57,465 bases of DNA from Saprospiraceae bacterium (GCA_020630775.1 JAHDIN010000021.1:1-57465), one strand, 5' to 3'. Positions 1 to 15,800 are shown, numbered from the stretch's first letter. Notes: a model not told the origin generated them from the letters alone. A program made the numbers and translations.

Positions 1-92
1 TATCTATAAAATTATTGAGCGGTTACTTGGAATTTAAAACAGTACCTTTTTTATTCAATTAAACTATTGAATGAAATGGAAAATAAAATTGA

Positions 93-596
93 TTATGCTT
101 TTATCTCAATACTTAATATTTCATCTCCCATACGAATATCATTGACAGTTTCTTGATCCGCATCACCATGCACCTTACCAAAGACCGTATGATTACCGTC
201 CAGCCATGGTGTTTCTAAATGTGTGATAAAAAATTGGCTGCCATTGGTGCCAGGACCTGCATTGGCCATAGACAAGATACCAGCACTATCATGCTTTAAG
301 TCTGGATGGAATTCATCCTCAAAGTTATAACCTGGACCTCCAGTACCTTTTCCATAAGGGCAACCACCTTGAACCATAAAGTCTGGAATTACTCTATGAA
401 AGGTTAATCCATCATAATAACCGGCTTTAGCCAATTCAAGAAAATTGAATACAGTCTTTGGTGTTTTTGTAGCATAAAGGGTCATGTTGATATCCCCTTT
501 ATTTGTATGAATGCAAATGTCGATATCTGAATCAAATGAAGCATTTTGCATTCCTAAGTTGATGTGACCTGGGTCTATTTTGTCTAAGGCTGACAT
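93..596 (-). CDS. Peptidyl-prolyl cis-trans isomerase, cyclophilin type
   Basis: This 167-residue protein catalyses cis-trans isomerisation of prolyl bonds and so assists protein folding. The cyclophilin signatures are clear: [13 protein letters not shown] with the catalytic Arg, then [11 protein letters not shown], then [12 protein letters not shown] near the C-terminus. The length matches a single-domain bacterial cyclophilin. There is no signal peptide or lipobox, so it is probably cytoplasmic. The ATG start leaves about 25 residues before the fold, and no better internal start exists. It is the first complete gene in the window and is divergent from the giant gene at 864, with 267 bp between them in which I see no further gene. 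The family is certain; the cellular client is not. Confidence 0.95.
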   Translation of the reverse strand: MSALDKIDPGHINLGMQNASFDSDIDICIHTNKGDINMTLYATKTPKTVFNFLELAKAGYYDGLTFHRVIPDFMVQGGCPYGKGTGGPGYNFEDEFHPDLKHDSAGILSMANAGPGTNGSQFFITHLETPWLDGNHTVFGKVHGDADQETVNDIRMGDEILSIEIKA

Positions 597-863
597 GTGT
601 TTTAGTTTTGTGCGGTAAGATAATTAAAGGGAATAAAATCTATGTGAAAAGTACAAGCTAATTGTTGTATTCGGCATTAATCTACCTATAATGTAACAAA
701 GCGTTCATAAGGCAGAGGATGTAGCTTATAACTAATTATATGTATTTAATCATTTTGAATACTATTTAAATCAGGATGCACACTATAATTAAGTAATTTA
801 TGGTAACGATTTTTACTAAATCTACACTACTTAACCATAAATAACCACTAAACCTTCACGTAA

Positions 864-3800
864 ATGAGAACAATCATTTGCATCTGCTTGTGCCAGATTT
901 TTGTAATAATATCCAATGCACAAAATTCTTCTTTACATTTTGATGGTAGTGATGATCATCTTGCTTTAATAAATCTACCTGTTAGTGCAACATATTCATT
1001 TGAGGCTTGGATTAAGCCAGAATCTAGTAATTCGGATATGCGCATAACATCTGCCAATACAACAAGTTCATCAGATCCATTTGCCCTTAGATGGCATTTT
1101 GATGCCTTTGATTTTTGGACTGGTACGTCTTGGGTAAATATAGTTGACAACTTAACTGTGGATACGTGGTATCATGTAGCATTAAGTAGGGAGTCATCTA
1201 CTGAGATTAAAGCTTATGTAAACGGTGTTTTAGAATCTACAATTACTATTCAATCAGATGTGCAATTTGTAGATCTTTCAACCTTAGGCAGTCCTTATGC
1301 TTCTGGTTCAAATTCGTTTGGAAAGTACTTTGAAGGTAAACTAGATGAAGTTAGGATTTGGGAAGGTCCCCTGAGTGCTACAGACATAAGTTCTAGAATG
1401 AATTTGGAGTTAGTAGGTGATGAGGTTGACTTAGTGGCATATTATAAGTTTGATGATAGCAGTTCAATTTATGATATTGTCGATTGTAGTCCTAATTTAA
1501 ATCATGCTACTAGATTAGGTACTTCAGGAACCAATAATTTACCACAATATGACACAGATATTCCAAGTGGAATTACAGATGCAGCCTGTGGAATAGATTA
1601 TAATAATTCATTAGACTTTGATGGTACAGATGATTATGCGGATTTAGATAATATTCCATCTTCATTTACTTATAGTGTAGAAATGTGGTTGAATTTGACC
1701 TCGGTGTCATCTAATGATAGAATTTTATCTGCTCAATCATCGCATAACGATATCTATGGTATTTATATAGATAATAATCAAAAGTTATGCATTTCTACTG
1801 GTGGAACACCTCAACCTGTTAGTGCTAATCCTTTGCAGAGTAATACATGGTACCACATTGCTTACATAAGAAAAAGTCCTACTGAAGTAGATTTCTATAT
1901 TAATGGGATTAATGAGGTCGGAACAATTACAGTGACAAGTAGTATAGAGTTCGTTGATAAACAAACTTTATGTCAACCCTTCATGCAAACTGGGACGAGT
2001 TGGGGTAACTATGCTGAAGCCAAAATTGATGAATTCAGGATTTGGAATGGGCCTCGTTCACAAACTGAAATTCAAAGTTTAATGAATACTGAATTAAATG
2101 GTGCAGAAAATGGATTAGTAGCTTATTATAAGTTTGATGATTTTAATTCCGTTCATGATATAGAAGATTGTACTATTAATGCTTACCATTCGACCAGGGT
2201 AGGTGCTTCTGGCAACAATAACTTGCCTCAGTTCAATACAGATACACCTAGCCCACTTACCGATGTGAGTTGTGCCGCACAAAATTGTCCTGCGGGAAAT
2301 ACAGTTTTGAATAATCAAAGCGACATTGATTTATATGTATCTACTTATGGCACATGTTCTGTACATAATGGTAATCTAACAATTAACGGAAGTGTTTCAG
2401 ATGTTTCTGCGTTAAACTTTATAACTGAAATAACAGGCAACCTAACCTTCAATGCTAATAACAATTTAACGAGCTTAACTGGTTTTGAAAACCTTGAGAA
2501 AGTCGGAGGAAGTTTGGCGTTTAATCACTTAGATGCCATTACTGATTTTTCAGGTTTTGATGGTATGAAACTGGATTCTATTGATGGGAGTTTCAGAATT
2601 ACCAATTGTAATTTGATTACAGAGTTTAGCGCATTTAGAGGATTGCGTCATGTAGGTAGTACTTTGACTATAGAAGATAATATCGCCCTAACTAGTTTGA
2701 GTGGGTTAGATTCATTAAGAACAATAGGCTATCGTATGTATATTGACAATAATGATGCCTTGCCTAATTTAAATGGTATAGAAAATATTACCAACGTCGC
2801 AAACTGGGCTTATATATTTGGAAATGCGCAATTAGTTGATTGCAGTGCCTTATGTGTGCCATATGATAATGGTGCAATTAATTACCTGTCAGTATATAGT
2901 AACCCTAGTGAGTGTTCGTCGCAGAATGAAGTAATTATTAATTGTGTTTCTGATTCCTGTTATGTTGGAAATTTATCTCTAACTACTCAACTTGAAATAG
3001 ATGCCTACGTCGCTAATTTTAATACATGTACAGTCCACGATGGGAATTTGACAATTAGTGGCAGTATTTCGGATATTTCAGGCTTGAGTTTTTTGGAGGA
3101 GGTAACAGGCCATTTGACTTTTCAAAATAACTCTGTTTTATCCAGTCTAACAGGAATGGATAATATCAAAACCATTGGAGGTAATTTAAATATTACAAAT
3201 ATGGGTGGATTGTCAGATGTTTCGGGGCTGAATGGAACTCAGTTAGACACTATTGGAGGTACCTTAACTATTAAAGATTGCGGCTCAATGGTGCATTTTG
3301 ATGATTTATCGGGACTAAGTTATGTTGGAAGTTCAATTAGTATAAGAGGCAACTCTTCACTAATCAGCTTGCAAGGCTTCGACCAATTGGATGTGATCGG
3401 CTATAGGTTAACCATTCAGAGTAACAACAGTTTAAGTACTTTAAGTGGGATTGAAGGCATTTCACAAATTGCCAATAGATTCGACTTATACTTCAATAAT
3501 GCTTTAACGGATTGTAGTGCTATGTGCACACTTATAGATAATGGAGCCACTTCAAATTTTCAAGTTTATGGAAATCCAAGTGAATGTTCTAGCTTGGATG
3601 AAATAGTAATCAATTGTCAATTTGATCCATGTTATGTTGGAAATATTAATTTGAATAGTCAGGCAGAAGTGGATGCATATGTTGACCATTATTCTTATTG
3701 TACCATACACGATGGCAATTTAGAAATCAGTGGGTCTGTAACTGATATTTCTGGACTTAGCTTTTTAGAAGAGGTAACGGGTGGTTTGGCAATTAGATAT

Positions 3801-6800
3801 AATTCAGTTTTGACGAGCTTAGATGGTCTTCAGAATATTCATACAATAGGTACAAGTTTAACCATATCAGATGTTGATGGATTGACTGATCTTTCTGGTA
3901 TCGATGGTGCTCAAATTCAAACCTTACATAATGGCTCATTGACTGTTGAAGATTGTTCTGGTTTAGTTCAAATTGATGCTTTAAACGGTATTCAACATGT
4001 AGGGAGTACCGTTAGGGTAGAAAGTAATTCAAGTCTAGCCAACCTAAATGGGCTATCTCAATTGCAAACAGTAGGGTATAGACTTTTTGTCAGTTCTAAT
4101 CCTACTATAACAAACTTAATAGGCATTGAAAATTTATTAGATGTCGGAAACTTTAGCTATTTCAATAATAATTCTAATTTGACTGATTGCAGTGTTATTT
4201 GTGATTTGTCAGACAACGGTGTTTTTTCAGGCGTATCTGTATATAATAATCCTAGTGATTGTTCAAGCTATGATGAAATTATTCTAAACTGTCAATTTGA
4301 TTCATGCTTTGTAGGTAACATGAATCTGAGCACACAAGCTGAGGTAGATGCTTACGTGGCCAATTATTCAAACTGTGATACGCACGATGGGAATCTAAAT
4401 ATTAGTGGTTCTGTGTCTGATATTTCAGGTCTTAATTTTTTACAAATTATTACTGGGTCTTTGACAATAGGTAGCAGTAATAGTTTGACTGATTTAACTG
4501 GTTTCGAAAATATTCATACAATAGGGGGGAGTTTAGTAATTCAGAATTTGGATGCTATTACAAGTATTAATGCCCTTGATGGTGCGTTGATTGGTTCATT
4601 AAATAGCAGTTTAGTAATTAAAGATTGTAATCTTTTAGAGGAATTTTCCGTGCTTGATGGTATTGATTATGTGGGCGCCAATGTGATTGTTGAAAATAAT
4701 CCAGCTTTGATTTCACTTTCTGGTTTAAACACACTTAACAACATATCTGGATATTTAGAAATAGATAATAATGATGCATTAATTGACTTAGTAGGATTGG
4801 AAAATGTGTTTGAAGTTGGTGGCATATTAGCTATTCGTAATAATGCGGTGTTGAGTGATTGTTCTGCATTGTGCCCGATGATTTTAAGTGGTGGTCCTAA
4901 TGGAACAAGTATTTACAATAACCCCTCATTTTGTAGTAATTACACAGAGATCAGTGGGCAATGTGCTGGTAACGCTTGTGCTATTGGTGATTTAACGGTA
5001 AGCACACAAACAGAGTTAGATGATTTTGTAACTAATTATTCTAGTTGTGATAGTCTGTATGGAAGCCTTCATATTACTGGAACTGTAAACGATATATCCG
5101 CTTTGGGCTTTATGGACTTCCTCTCGGTAGATTTAAGGATTTATAACAATAATAGTTTAACTGATCTTTCTGGTTTTGCAGGTCTAGAAGTCATAGATGA
5201 TTTAATTATTGATAATAATAGTGCATTAACTGCATTAACCGGTATTGATCAAATCAATTTTAATGGTGATCTGGTTATTGAAGATTGCGCTAATCTTCCT
5301 AGTATAAGCGAACTGTCTTATTTGACTTCAATAACGGGTTCTTTACGCTTGTACAATTTAGATATGCTTCCCAATTTGATGGGTGTTCAAAATATTACAA
5401 GTGTAGGTGGTGGTTTAACCATACAACAGTCTGCAATGCTTATAGACTGCAGCGCGATATGTGATCTCATTAATAATGATGGTGTGAATGGCACTATTGG
5501 CATATCAAGTAATCCATCTGAATGTAGTAGTGTGTCGGAAGTATCACTAGTCTGTACACCTGCTGGTTGTCCAGCACAAGATTTAATCTTATCTACACAA
5601 ATAGATGTTGACGCGTTTATTCAAGCCTATGGTTCGTGTCCAGAATTTTATGGAAACCTTGAAATTAGAACAAACAATGTTACAGATATATCAGGCTTGA
5701 ATTTTCTTACTGAAATTCATGGTGATTTTGAGTTAAACAATCTAGATGAAATTTCAGATTTCTCTGGCTTAGGTAATTTGGATAGCATCTTTGGAAATTT
5801 GGAATTGATTGGTAATGATTCATTGTTAAATCTAAACTTTTTATCTAATGTTGAAGGTTTTGATCAAAAGTTGGTTTTGAATGACAACTCCATTTTAAAT
5901 GATATTTCTGAACTATCTACTTGGATACAGTTCGTTGATGTAACTATTATCAATAATGACTCTTTGCAAAATTTGAGCGGGCTAGAAAATATTACATTCA
6001 TCCAGAATAATCTAACCGTACAAAATAATATGAGTCTAACGGATTGTTCTGCGTTATGTACATTGATTGATAATAATGCCGTGGCGGGTGCTTATTCAAT
6101 AGCGGGTAATCCAAGTGAATGTACTTCACTTAATGAAATAACCATTTATTGTTCTTCGGGTGCTTGTCCTATGAGTAATGTCACTTTAGCGAATCAAGCA
6201 GAAGTGGATGCTTTCGCCAATATTTATAGTTCCTGTGATACAATATTTGGCGACTTAAGAATTACCGGAAGTACTATTACTGATATTTCAGGTTTGGCTA
6301 TGATTACCCATGTTGAAGGCGATTTGGATTTGATGCATTTATCATCATTGTCTTCCTTGACTGGTTTAGAAAATATTCTAAAGGTTGAAGGGGAGTTATA
6401 CTTCCATGATAATGATGCATTATCTGATCTAACTGGATTGAGTAATATTGAATTTGGAGATGATTTACGGATACAATATTCTGGGGGCTTAGTTAATTTG
6501 AATGGATTAAGCAGCATTGATACTGTGCTAGGGAATTTGGTTATTCAAAAGAATCATGGACTTCTATCCTTGTCTGGATTGGCGCAATTGAAACATGTTT
6601 CTGGTGCCTTAAGTATTTCAGATAATGATGCATTATTGGACTTAAATAATTTGAATAGCTTGCAGACTGTGGGCTCTAATTTGACTGTTAGTGGCAATGC
6701 CGTTTTATCAGACTGTGGTCAGTTATGTAGTATAATAAATAATGGAGGGGTTCAAGGCAGCAGTTATATATCAAATAATCCATCACAATGTAGTTCACTT

Positions 6801-9800
6801 ACAGAATTAACAGCATTATGTGCAGTCACCGATTGTCCAGAAGCGGCAGTCGTCTTGTCTAGTCAAATAGATGTGGATGCTTTTGTGGCTGCTTTTAGCG
6901 GTTGTGATTCTTTACCTGATAACTTAACAATTTCAGGAAGTAATGCTATTGTCGATTTATCTGCATTGAGTTTCATAACACATATTGAAGGGAATTTGCA
7001 AATTCAGAGTACACACCAAATAACTGATCTTGCAGGTTTTGAAAACTTAATTAGCATCAATGGCGACTTCAGGATAAATGGCAATGACAATTTAGAATCT
7101 TTAGCTCATCTTTCATTGCTTAGTTACGTTGGAGGCGACTTGCGTATATATGGTAACGATAGCTTGGTAAATGTGAATGGGATGGTTGAATTGGATACGG
7201 TATTTGGTGATTTAAAAATTCATGACAATCCTTTCTTATCTGATTGCTCGGGAATTTGTGATCTCATTAATAGTGCATCTATTATTGGAGACTTAGATGT
7301 TTATAATAATCCGACTGGTTGTTCTTCAGAGAATGAATTGATGACCCTTTGTAGTAATAGTACCTGTCCTTCAGGAGATGTTACTTTGAATACGCAAACC
7401 GAAGTCGATGCATTCGTTGTTGCCTTTAATGGATGTGATTCTTTACCAGGGAATTTGATGATTAATGGCACCAACATGATTACAGATTTATCAGGTCTGT
7501 CATTTATTGAATATGTAAATGGTTCTGTTACTATTCAAAATACACATTTGATATCGACTTTGTCGGGATTTCAATCCTTAACAGAAATCAATGGAAGTTT
7601 AAAACTAGTTAATAATGACTTGCTGCTTGATTTAGATAGTTTGCATCAGTTGTCTGTTATTAATGGTGAATTGAGTATTCAACATAATGACGCATTAATT
7701 CAAGTGGATTCGTTGGTAGATATTTCTTTGATCCAATCTAATTTACTTGTAAAAAATAATAGTGCTTTATCGGACTGTGAAGGCCTTTGCAATATTATCA
7801 ATAATAACATAGTCGGTGGGAATTCAATCATAACTGGTAATCCATCTCAGTGCAGCAGTTTGACTGAATTAACTATGTTTTGCTCTCCTTACGAATGTCC
7901 AATAGATAACGTAACATTATACAATCAAATCGAGGTAGATGCTTTTGTGTCTCAGTTTGCTACTTGTGATTCTTTAAGTGGTGATTTAATCATATCTGGA
8001 GGAAATAATATCACGGACCTGTCAGGATTAAGTTTTGTGACTTATGTAGCTGGTGATTTAAAATTTATCAATAATTATTTGATACAGGATTTAGACGGGT
8101 TTCAAAATGTAACTGGTGTTGGTGGGGATTTGATAATTGAAAATAATATAAATCTAGATAGTATACCTCAGTTGTCAAATCTGCTTACTGTTGGAAATGC
8201 GTTAGAGATCTACAGTAATGATTCGTTACAACTTTTAGGAGGCTTAGAGCAATTGATGTCTATTGGGTCAGATTTAGATATTTCGTATAACTTAAAACTT
8301 GACGACTGCTTGGCAATTTGTAATATCATTCAGAATGCAGGTATTGGAGGACAATTGAATATTTCAAACAATGCCAATTCGTGTAATTCAGAAAATGAGT
8401 TGGTGGCTATCTGTCAATATGGCTCTGCGATATCTGAAGTTTTTATCGAAAATCTGCCTGATACAATTATAGAAGGGACCACCTTTAGTTTTGATGTTAG
8501 TGTCGATTACGCTCCTGTCGAAGATTTGTTCGTTAATATTTATTGTGATAATGATATAGAAGTACCTATGCCTGATACGGTTAAGATTTTAGCTGGGTTA
8601 ACAACTACACAGGTGACAATATCGATACCAGATGATACCGAACCTGAAGAAAATGAAATTATTGGTATTACAGTAGGGGCGCCTTATTTGGATGGGACTA
8701 TTGGGTATACCTTGTTGTCTGATGATGGCGATATCCCCGCATTTACTTTTGAAATTGTTCAAGATACTATTTCTGAATCCGCTGGGATTTATGCAACTCA
8801 AGGTATAGTGACTAGGGTAATTGATGATAGTACGGATCTGACAGTACTTTTAGAAGAGTATCCTTATTCTGATCTAATCATCCCTTCAGGTGTGCATTTA
8901 GAACCTGACGAGTTGAGCAAATCTTTTTATATAGGTGCGCTTGATAATGCGCAGTCAGAAGGTGAAAGAAAAACTTTTATTGATGCTAAATATTGGATTC
9001 CTTCTTGTAATTGTGCAGCTAGCGCAACAAGCTTAGGTTATGGTATTGATAGTCTAGTCATCACAGACAATGACGGCCCATCTCTTAATTTATTGGTGAA
9101 TCCATTATCAATGCAAGAAGGTTTGTCAAACGCAGGCATATTAACTGTATCTAGAAATACAGATACAAGTGCGGATTTGATAGTGTCGTTGAGTAATAAC
9201 GATCCCACAGAATTGACTTTGCCAGCGACAATTACAATTCCTGCTGGACAAACATCGATTGATGTACCTATTGGCACTATTGAAGATAATATCCCAGATG
9301 GCAATCAGAATGTGAGCATAACTGCGAGTCATGCAGGATTTAATTCCGGTGCTTCTTGGGCTCTAGTCACTGATATTAATAAACCAGATTTTAAAATATC
9401 CCACATCCATACACCAATTGATATGGTGCATCCTGGTGAAAATTTTGATATAAGAGCCTACGTGATCAATGAAGGATTAAGCACAGCACCAACAGGCGTT
9501 TTATTAAAAGCTTATTTGTCAGATGATGATATAATTGACGAGAATGATTTCGATTTGGGAGAGATGCTGCTTGAGTATCCTATCGAAGTAGGGGATACTT
9601 TGGAGTTGCCGGATTTATTACAAGCTCCTGCGCAACCCGGTGTATATAATTTATTATTACAGGTTAATTATAATAACGAACTAACTGAAACAAATTATTT
9701 AAACAATGTATCTGCGCCATCTACATTTACGGTTTTAGCGGATTATTCAGGAAATGCATTTACTGATATTGTTTACACGATGCGCGGAACTCAAGAAGTT

Positions 9801-12800
9801 GTGATTCATGGTAAATCTATATTGCCAGATGGCAGTGTTATTCCAAATGTCGATTTAGAGGTTTATGTTGAAAATAATGTTTTAAGTCGCACAGAAATAG
9901 TTCAAACAGATTCCTTAGGCTGCTACGAATTGACTTTTGATTTATTAGATAATGAGATTGGTCATTTTGAACTCGGTGCACGCTATCCTAATGCTGGTAC
10001 TCAAGTGATGACAGATACATTTGAGGTGATTGGTTTGAAGCTTAATGCAGGAAATAAAATTACTTGGGACCTCATGCAAAATGAACCAGATACAGGATAT
10101 ATTCTGGTTGAGAACCTTAATGATACTACTTATTCTGAAGTGACATTTGATACGACAATTTTACCCTTTGGTTGTAATGTTAGTTTTGATACCATTGCCA
10201 CCTTGTCACCTTTTATATTAGACTCTATTCAGTACATTATCGAAAGTTCAGAAGTCTCAAACATTCAGGGGTATGACAATTTAGAATTCAATGTTATTAG
10301 TGCCGAGTTTGGAGTCATACAAGACGAAGAGGCACGATATTTTTGTCAAGCACAGCAAGGGTATATCAGATCCGATATCACCTCAATAGATGCAAAGTAT
10401 TATAAAGATACCACGCGTATAATTGAGTTTGCTTTATTCAATGAGGGTATAGGGACTACTGATGTTGAGATTTTAACCCCTGCTGTAGATTGGATGATGG
10501 TAAAAAGTCAAACATTGATTAGTGGAGTCGAAACAGGCGATACGGCCTATGTAGTACTAGAATTATTGCCATCGGAAAACCTACCATTGAATACGCCGGC
10601 TACAGGAACCATAGTGGTAAATGCTTTAAATGGAAATTCAATAACTATACCTTTTACGGTTGAAAAAGTATCAACGCAAACTGGAGCATTGACGGTTGAT
10701 GCCGTTGATCAATATACTTACTTTACGGAGGAAGCACCTCATGTCGAGAATGCAGAGGTGACGATCAGTCATTATTTTACTGGTCAAGTTTTAGCACAAG
10801 GAACAACTAACGCGCAAGGGTTGATTACATTTTCAAATCTTCCTGAAGGAAATCATAGGTTGGTAGTGGAATCAGATAAACATAGAGGCTATGATGGTCC
10901 CGTTTATGTTAATCCAGGAGATTCAATAACAGAAATTGTATTCTTGGATTATCAAGCCATTACTTTTTCTTGGGAGGTATTCCCAACTACAATCGAAGAT
11001 GAATATTTGGTGAATTTGAATATGGAATTTGAAACCAATGTACCTAAGCCAGTTGTCATTATTGAAATGCCAGATACAATGCCGCAGTTGCTCGGTAACG
11101 AAACATTTGATTTTTATGCAACATTGACAAATGTTGGTTTAATTACAGCGGAAGAAGTTCAATTGACTTTACCTCAGGATCATCCTACTTACGAATGGGT
11201 AACAAACTATGTCCCTCAGGATATTTCTGCACAACAGTCTATTCAAATTCCCGTTCAAATGCGTGTAAAAGGTTTTGGAAATATTTCAGATAGTGATCCA
11301 GATATATATGGTAAAGTTGCAGATCACTTAGGAATCAGTGGGCCGAGTTTAAAGAATAGTGGTGATTGTGTAGAATTCACTTTAGTTGCCTATACATATG
11401 AATGTGTTGATGGATTATGGGAAGCTACAGCTAAACAAATATTTGTTTTGGGTGAAATATGTCCAGGTAATTTTACTGGTGGGCCAGGCATAGACTTTCC
11501 AGGGTGCTCAGATTGTAGTATTGAAATTCCAGATATACCTGAAATTGATTTGCCTGATATAAATATTGATTGTGATTGTAATGCATGTTGGAAGGATGCG
11601 TTAGGTGCAATTTTTGGCTGTATTCCAATCCCTATACCATCTAAATATGAAAAAGTAAAGGATGCTATCGATTTAGCAACTAGTGATAATACTGGGGATG
11701 TACTTGTTTATGTGGCTAGCAAAGGAAGCTTAAATGTTCCTGGTCTTAAAGGTGTAGCCCCAGTAGGTAAGCTAATAGATGCTTTCAAGTGTGGTTGGGG
11801 AATCGGTACTGTTATTAATGATTGTATTGTTGATCCATATTTTTGGGGGCCACAAACAAGTAATGCAGATAAAAATCAAATTCTTGAAAAGTCTTTAACC
11901 TCAGCCAGTATTCCATCTACACTTATTGATCCTATTAATGATTTGCATGTAATAAAAATGTATTACGAGGCAAAGGAAACTCAAACTGAATTATATACAG
12001 GGTCTGAAGTATTTGAAAATGAGAATTATGCCGAGCTTCTAGGTTTAACTCAGGATTCTTTACTTCAGAGAAAGAAAATAATGCCATTAGATAGTCAAGA
12101 AGTCTTGATTTATATGTCAGTGTTCGATATTGATTCTACATTGATTTCAAATTTTATTTCAAGGTGGAATCAAACCTTGGATGCTTGGAATCAAAGTGTT
12201 TATGAACCAAATGCGTCATTTCCTAATATTATAAGCAAATCTGCTTTAGATGACGAGGAGTCATTAATTCAAGATATTAAAACACATGTGGGCTTAAGGG
12301 GTTACGATAGTTTTATAGATATGTATGAGCAGTGTTTAACTGCTGTACAAACATACTCAGCCAGCGATGATCCAACCATAAACGAAGTCTGCGCTTCAGT
12401 TAGCATAGAAATGAGCCAATCACTTACCATGGAACGCGAAGCCTTCCAAGGCACACTCACCGTTTTCAATGGTTCTCTTACCGATCAAATGACTGACTTT
12501 TCATTAGAGTTAGAGATATTAGATAATATGGGCGTGCTCAGTAATCACTTGTTTGAAATAGTACCTCAGACAACGAGTAACCTGACGGCCATAGATGGGA
12601 CAGGCATGCTTGATCCTAATACGGAAGGGACAGCCACCATTATTTTTATTCCTGAAAAAGGAGCGGCACCAACTGCACCTCAGTTTTATTCTTTCGGCGG
12701 CTATATTGAATATATGGACCCGTTTACAAACCTGATGGTTAAGTTGCCATTGATACCTGTAACCTTACAAGTCAACCCAAGTCCTGATTTATTCTTGCAT

Positions 12801-15800
12801 TATTTCATGCAACGAGATATCTATGGTGATGATCCTTTGACAAATGTCATTGAACCTATTTTACCAGCGGACTTCGCAGTGATGGTTGAAAATAATGGTT
12901 TCGGTGTTGGGCAAAATATCTTAATCGAATCGGCTCAACCTGAGATAGTCGATAATGATAAAGGTTTGGCAATTTCATTCCAATTAGTAGGATCAAAGTT
13001 GCAAGGTCAAGAAAAGGATCTCGGATTAACCACAATTGACTTTGGGAATATTAACCCTCAAATAGCAAAAGTAGGGCAGTGGTATTTCACTTCTTCCTTG
13101 CTGGGCCATTTTACTTCTTATGAATCGAATATTGTACACCTCGATAGTTATGGTAATCCGGATTTGAGTTTAGTTAGTGGTACAGAAATTCATGAATTGA
13201 TTAAAACCATTTCAGTGTATGATACACCGAATGATGGCATAGAGGATTTCTTAGTCAATGATGTAGCGGATATCAATGATCATCCAGAATCAATTTATTT
13301 GTCACAAGGCAATCAAGTCTTAGACGTTTATCCTGCAGATTTTGGTGAACATACAGGAGATATATATGCGACTGGAAATACGACAATACTGAATGTAGAT
13401 CCTTTAGCAATAGGTTGGAATTACATTAAGCTAGATGACCCTGGTAATGGTTTGTTTGAATTGGTAAGTGTTACAAGAGATAGCGATGGGCAATTGATTC
13501 CCTTAACTAATGTTTGGTTGACACATGTTACCATTCCAGATGGACAATCGCCTATTTATGAAAGTAAATTTCACTTTGTCGATAATTTTGCCTCAATCAA
13601 TCCTGAAACCTATACTGTTGTTTGGTCACCTTTAGATCCGAATCCACCAGCGGTAGATACTATTATGGGGCATCCGTCTATGTTGACTTCAGAGCAAGTA
13701 ACACAATTAACAGTACGCTTTACTGAAGAAATTAATCCTTTTACATTTGGGATTGAGGATTTGAACCTTGCTTTTCAAGGAGGAGCTAATTTGATTGATT
13801 CTACTGTAATCATTAGTCAAATTGATTCATTGACCTTTGAAGTGGATATTGCTACTGTAACTACAGGAAATGGATTTTATGTTTTTACAGTCCAAGCAGC
13901 GGGAGTAGAAGATTTAACGGGAACTCCTGGGCAAGTTGGCGAACAAGCTTCTTGGACACAATATATGTCTGTACCAGTAGTGGATCAATTCATTGGTTGG
14001 CCCATAAATTATTCAGCTAACAGTTTTGACACCGTTCAGTTGCTCTTTAATATGCCTATAGATACGAGTACTTTTGGGGTGGATGATATTAGCATTACGT
14101 TAGATGGTGTAGTACAAACCGGAAATTTAACTCTTGAGTTGTTAGGTAATAATGATAAGTTGTTTAAGTTGAGTGGTTTAAGTTCATTCCTTGGGTCTAA
14201 TGATGAATATGAATTGAATATTGATTTATTAAATATTTCATCTCAAGATGGCACCAATGGTTTAAGTGTGCAAACCATTCCGCTCATCTTAGATACGCAA
14301 CCACCAACTTTAATTAATAAACTATTAAGTAATTCAGGAGGTATCGATAATCAACACTTCGTTAAAATAAGTTTAAACTTCAGCGAGGATATTGTGTCTC
14401 TAGATACTTCTATGATTGCTTTAAAATTCAATGGTAACAATCAAACAATTTTTGCTCATGAAGTTGTGAAAGTCGCAGATGATTGGTATGAGATATTATG
14501 GAATGACACGCTAACTATTCCTAGTGGTTCATATGAGTTTGATTTAGATTTAACCAAGGTCTATGATTTAGCAGGCAATCAAGGTGCAGGGCTTGAAAGT
14601 GAAGATTGGATTGTTAATAGGAGTTCTGCTTTAACCATCTCTAATATAAGTGTTAGTCCCGATTTAGGGTATGATAATCAAGATTTAAAAACATCAACAA
14701 ATGCGCTAGATGTTTCCTTTGATCTAAATGAAGATGCTTGGGATATTCAATTATATCAATTGATCAATGGCTCTAAGGTATGGCTTAATACTTTTGCAAG
14801 TGGATCAATGGGTACACATACACATAATGTCTTATTTCCTCATTGGGGGAATTCAGAGTTAGAGATTATAGCACATGATCAATTTGGAAACTTTGTGTCA
14901 GCTACAGTTGACATGTACCTAGATCAGTCAACTATCTTTGGATCTTGGGATCAAGAAGATGCATTAGAATTGGTCTATCATCCCGATACATTAAATCTAT
15001 ATTTAGATGAAGATGTGTTTGATATTTCAACACTTAATGATTCTTTGTTGATTTGGAATTGGGACAATAATGATTTACCACTCAGTGAAATCGTCATTGA
15101 AAAAGTCACAGCGCAGCATTATCGAATCTTGGGTTTTGACGACTATATAAATGAACCAGGGGTGTATACATTTGGTGTAGGTTTAGAATCATTCACTGAA
15201 TATATTAGTGGTCTTCAAGGGTCTGGATGGGCGACGATTTCATGGACTATTTTGGACCTAAATCAAAGACCCAATGCAGATGCAGGTGTCGATACAGTTT
15301 TAGTTTATCCTGGCTTACATTATTTAGATGGTTCGAATTCTTCTGATCCAGATAATGATAGTTTATCTTATGTATGGTATCCACCTCTTAATAAACCAAT
15401 CAGTGATTCGTTTGCTATTCAACCTAGTTTTATGATTACTCAAGAAGATCATGAAGAAGTTTATACTTTTTTATTGGAAGTTGATGATGGTAAGAAAAGT
15501 CATACAAATCAGATTCATGTCTTTATTGAATTGCTGGATTCATTGTATTTGCTAGATGAACCCAATTCAATATACTGTGAAACAGATACTTTAGATATAG
15601 AATGGGATTATTTTGGAAATATAGAGTTAGTTGATATTTTATTGTCTTCAGATAATGGTATCAGTTTTCCTACAATTATAGCAGAAGATATTCATGTAGA
15701 TAGTATGAGTATTTCTTATGCACTGAATGGATTAGATGGTAATCAGTTTATGTATCAAATTAGGAATACTAGTGCTAGTGGGTTTGTAGTAATAAGCCAG

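Noticed and set aside
6224-6517. Minus-strand open frame inside the giant gene
   Set aside because: It is a mirror of the leucine-rich repeat coding sequence; other antisense frames at 956, 2115, 8598, 9038 and 9141 are of the same kind.
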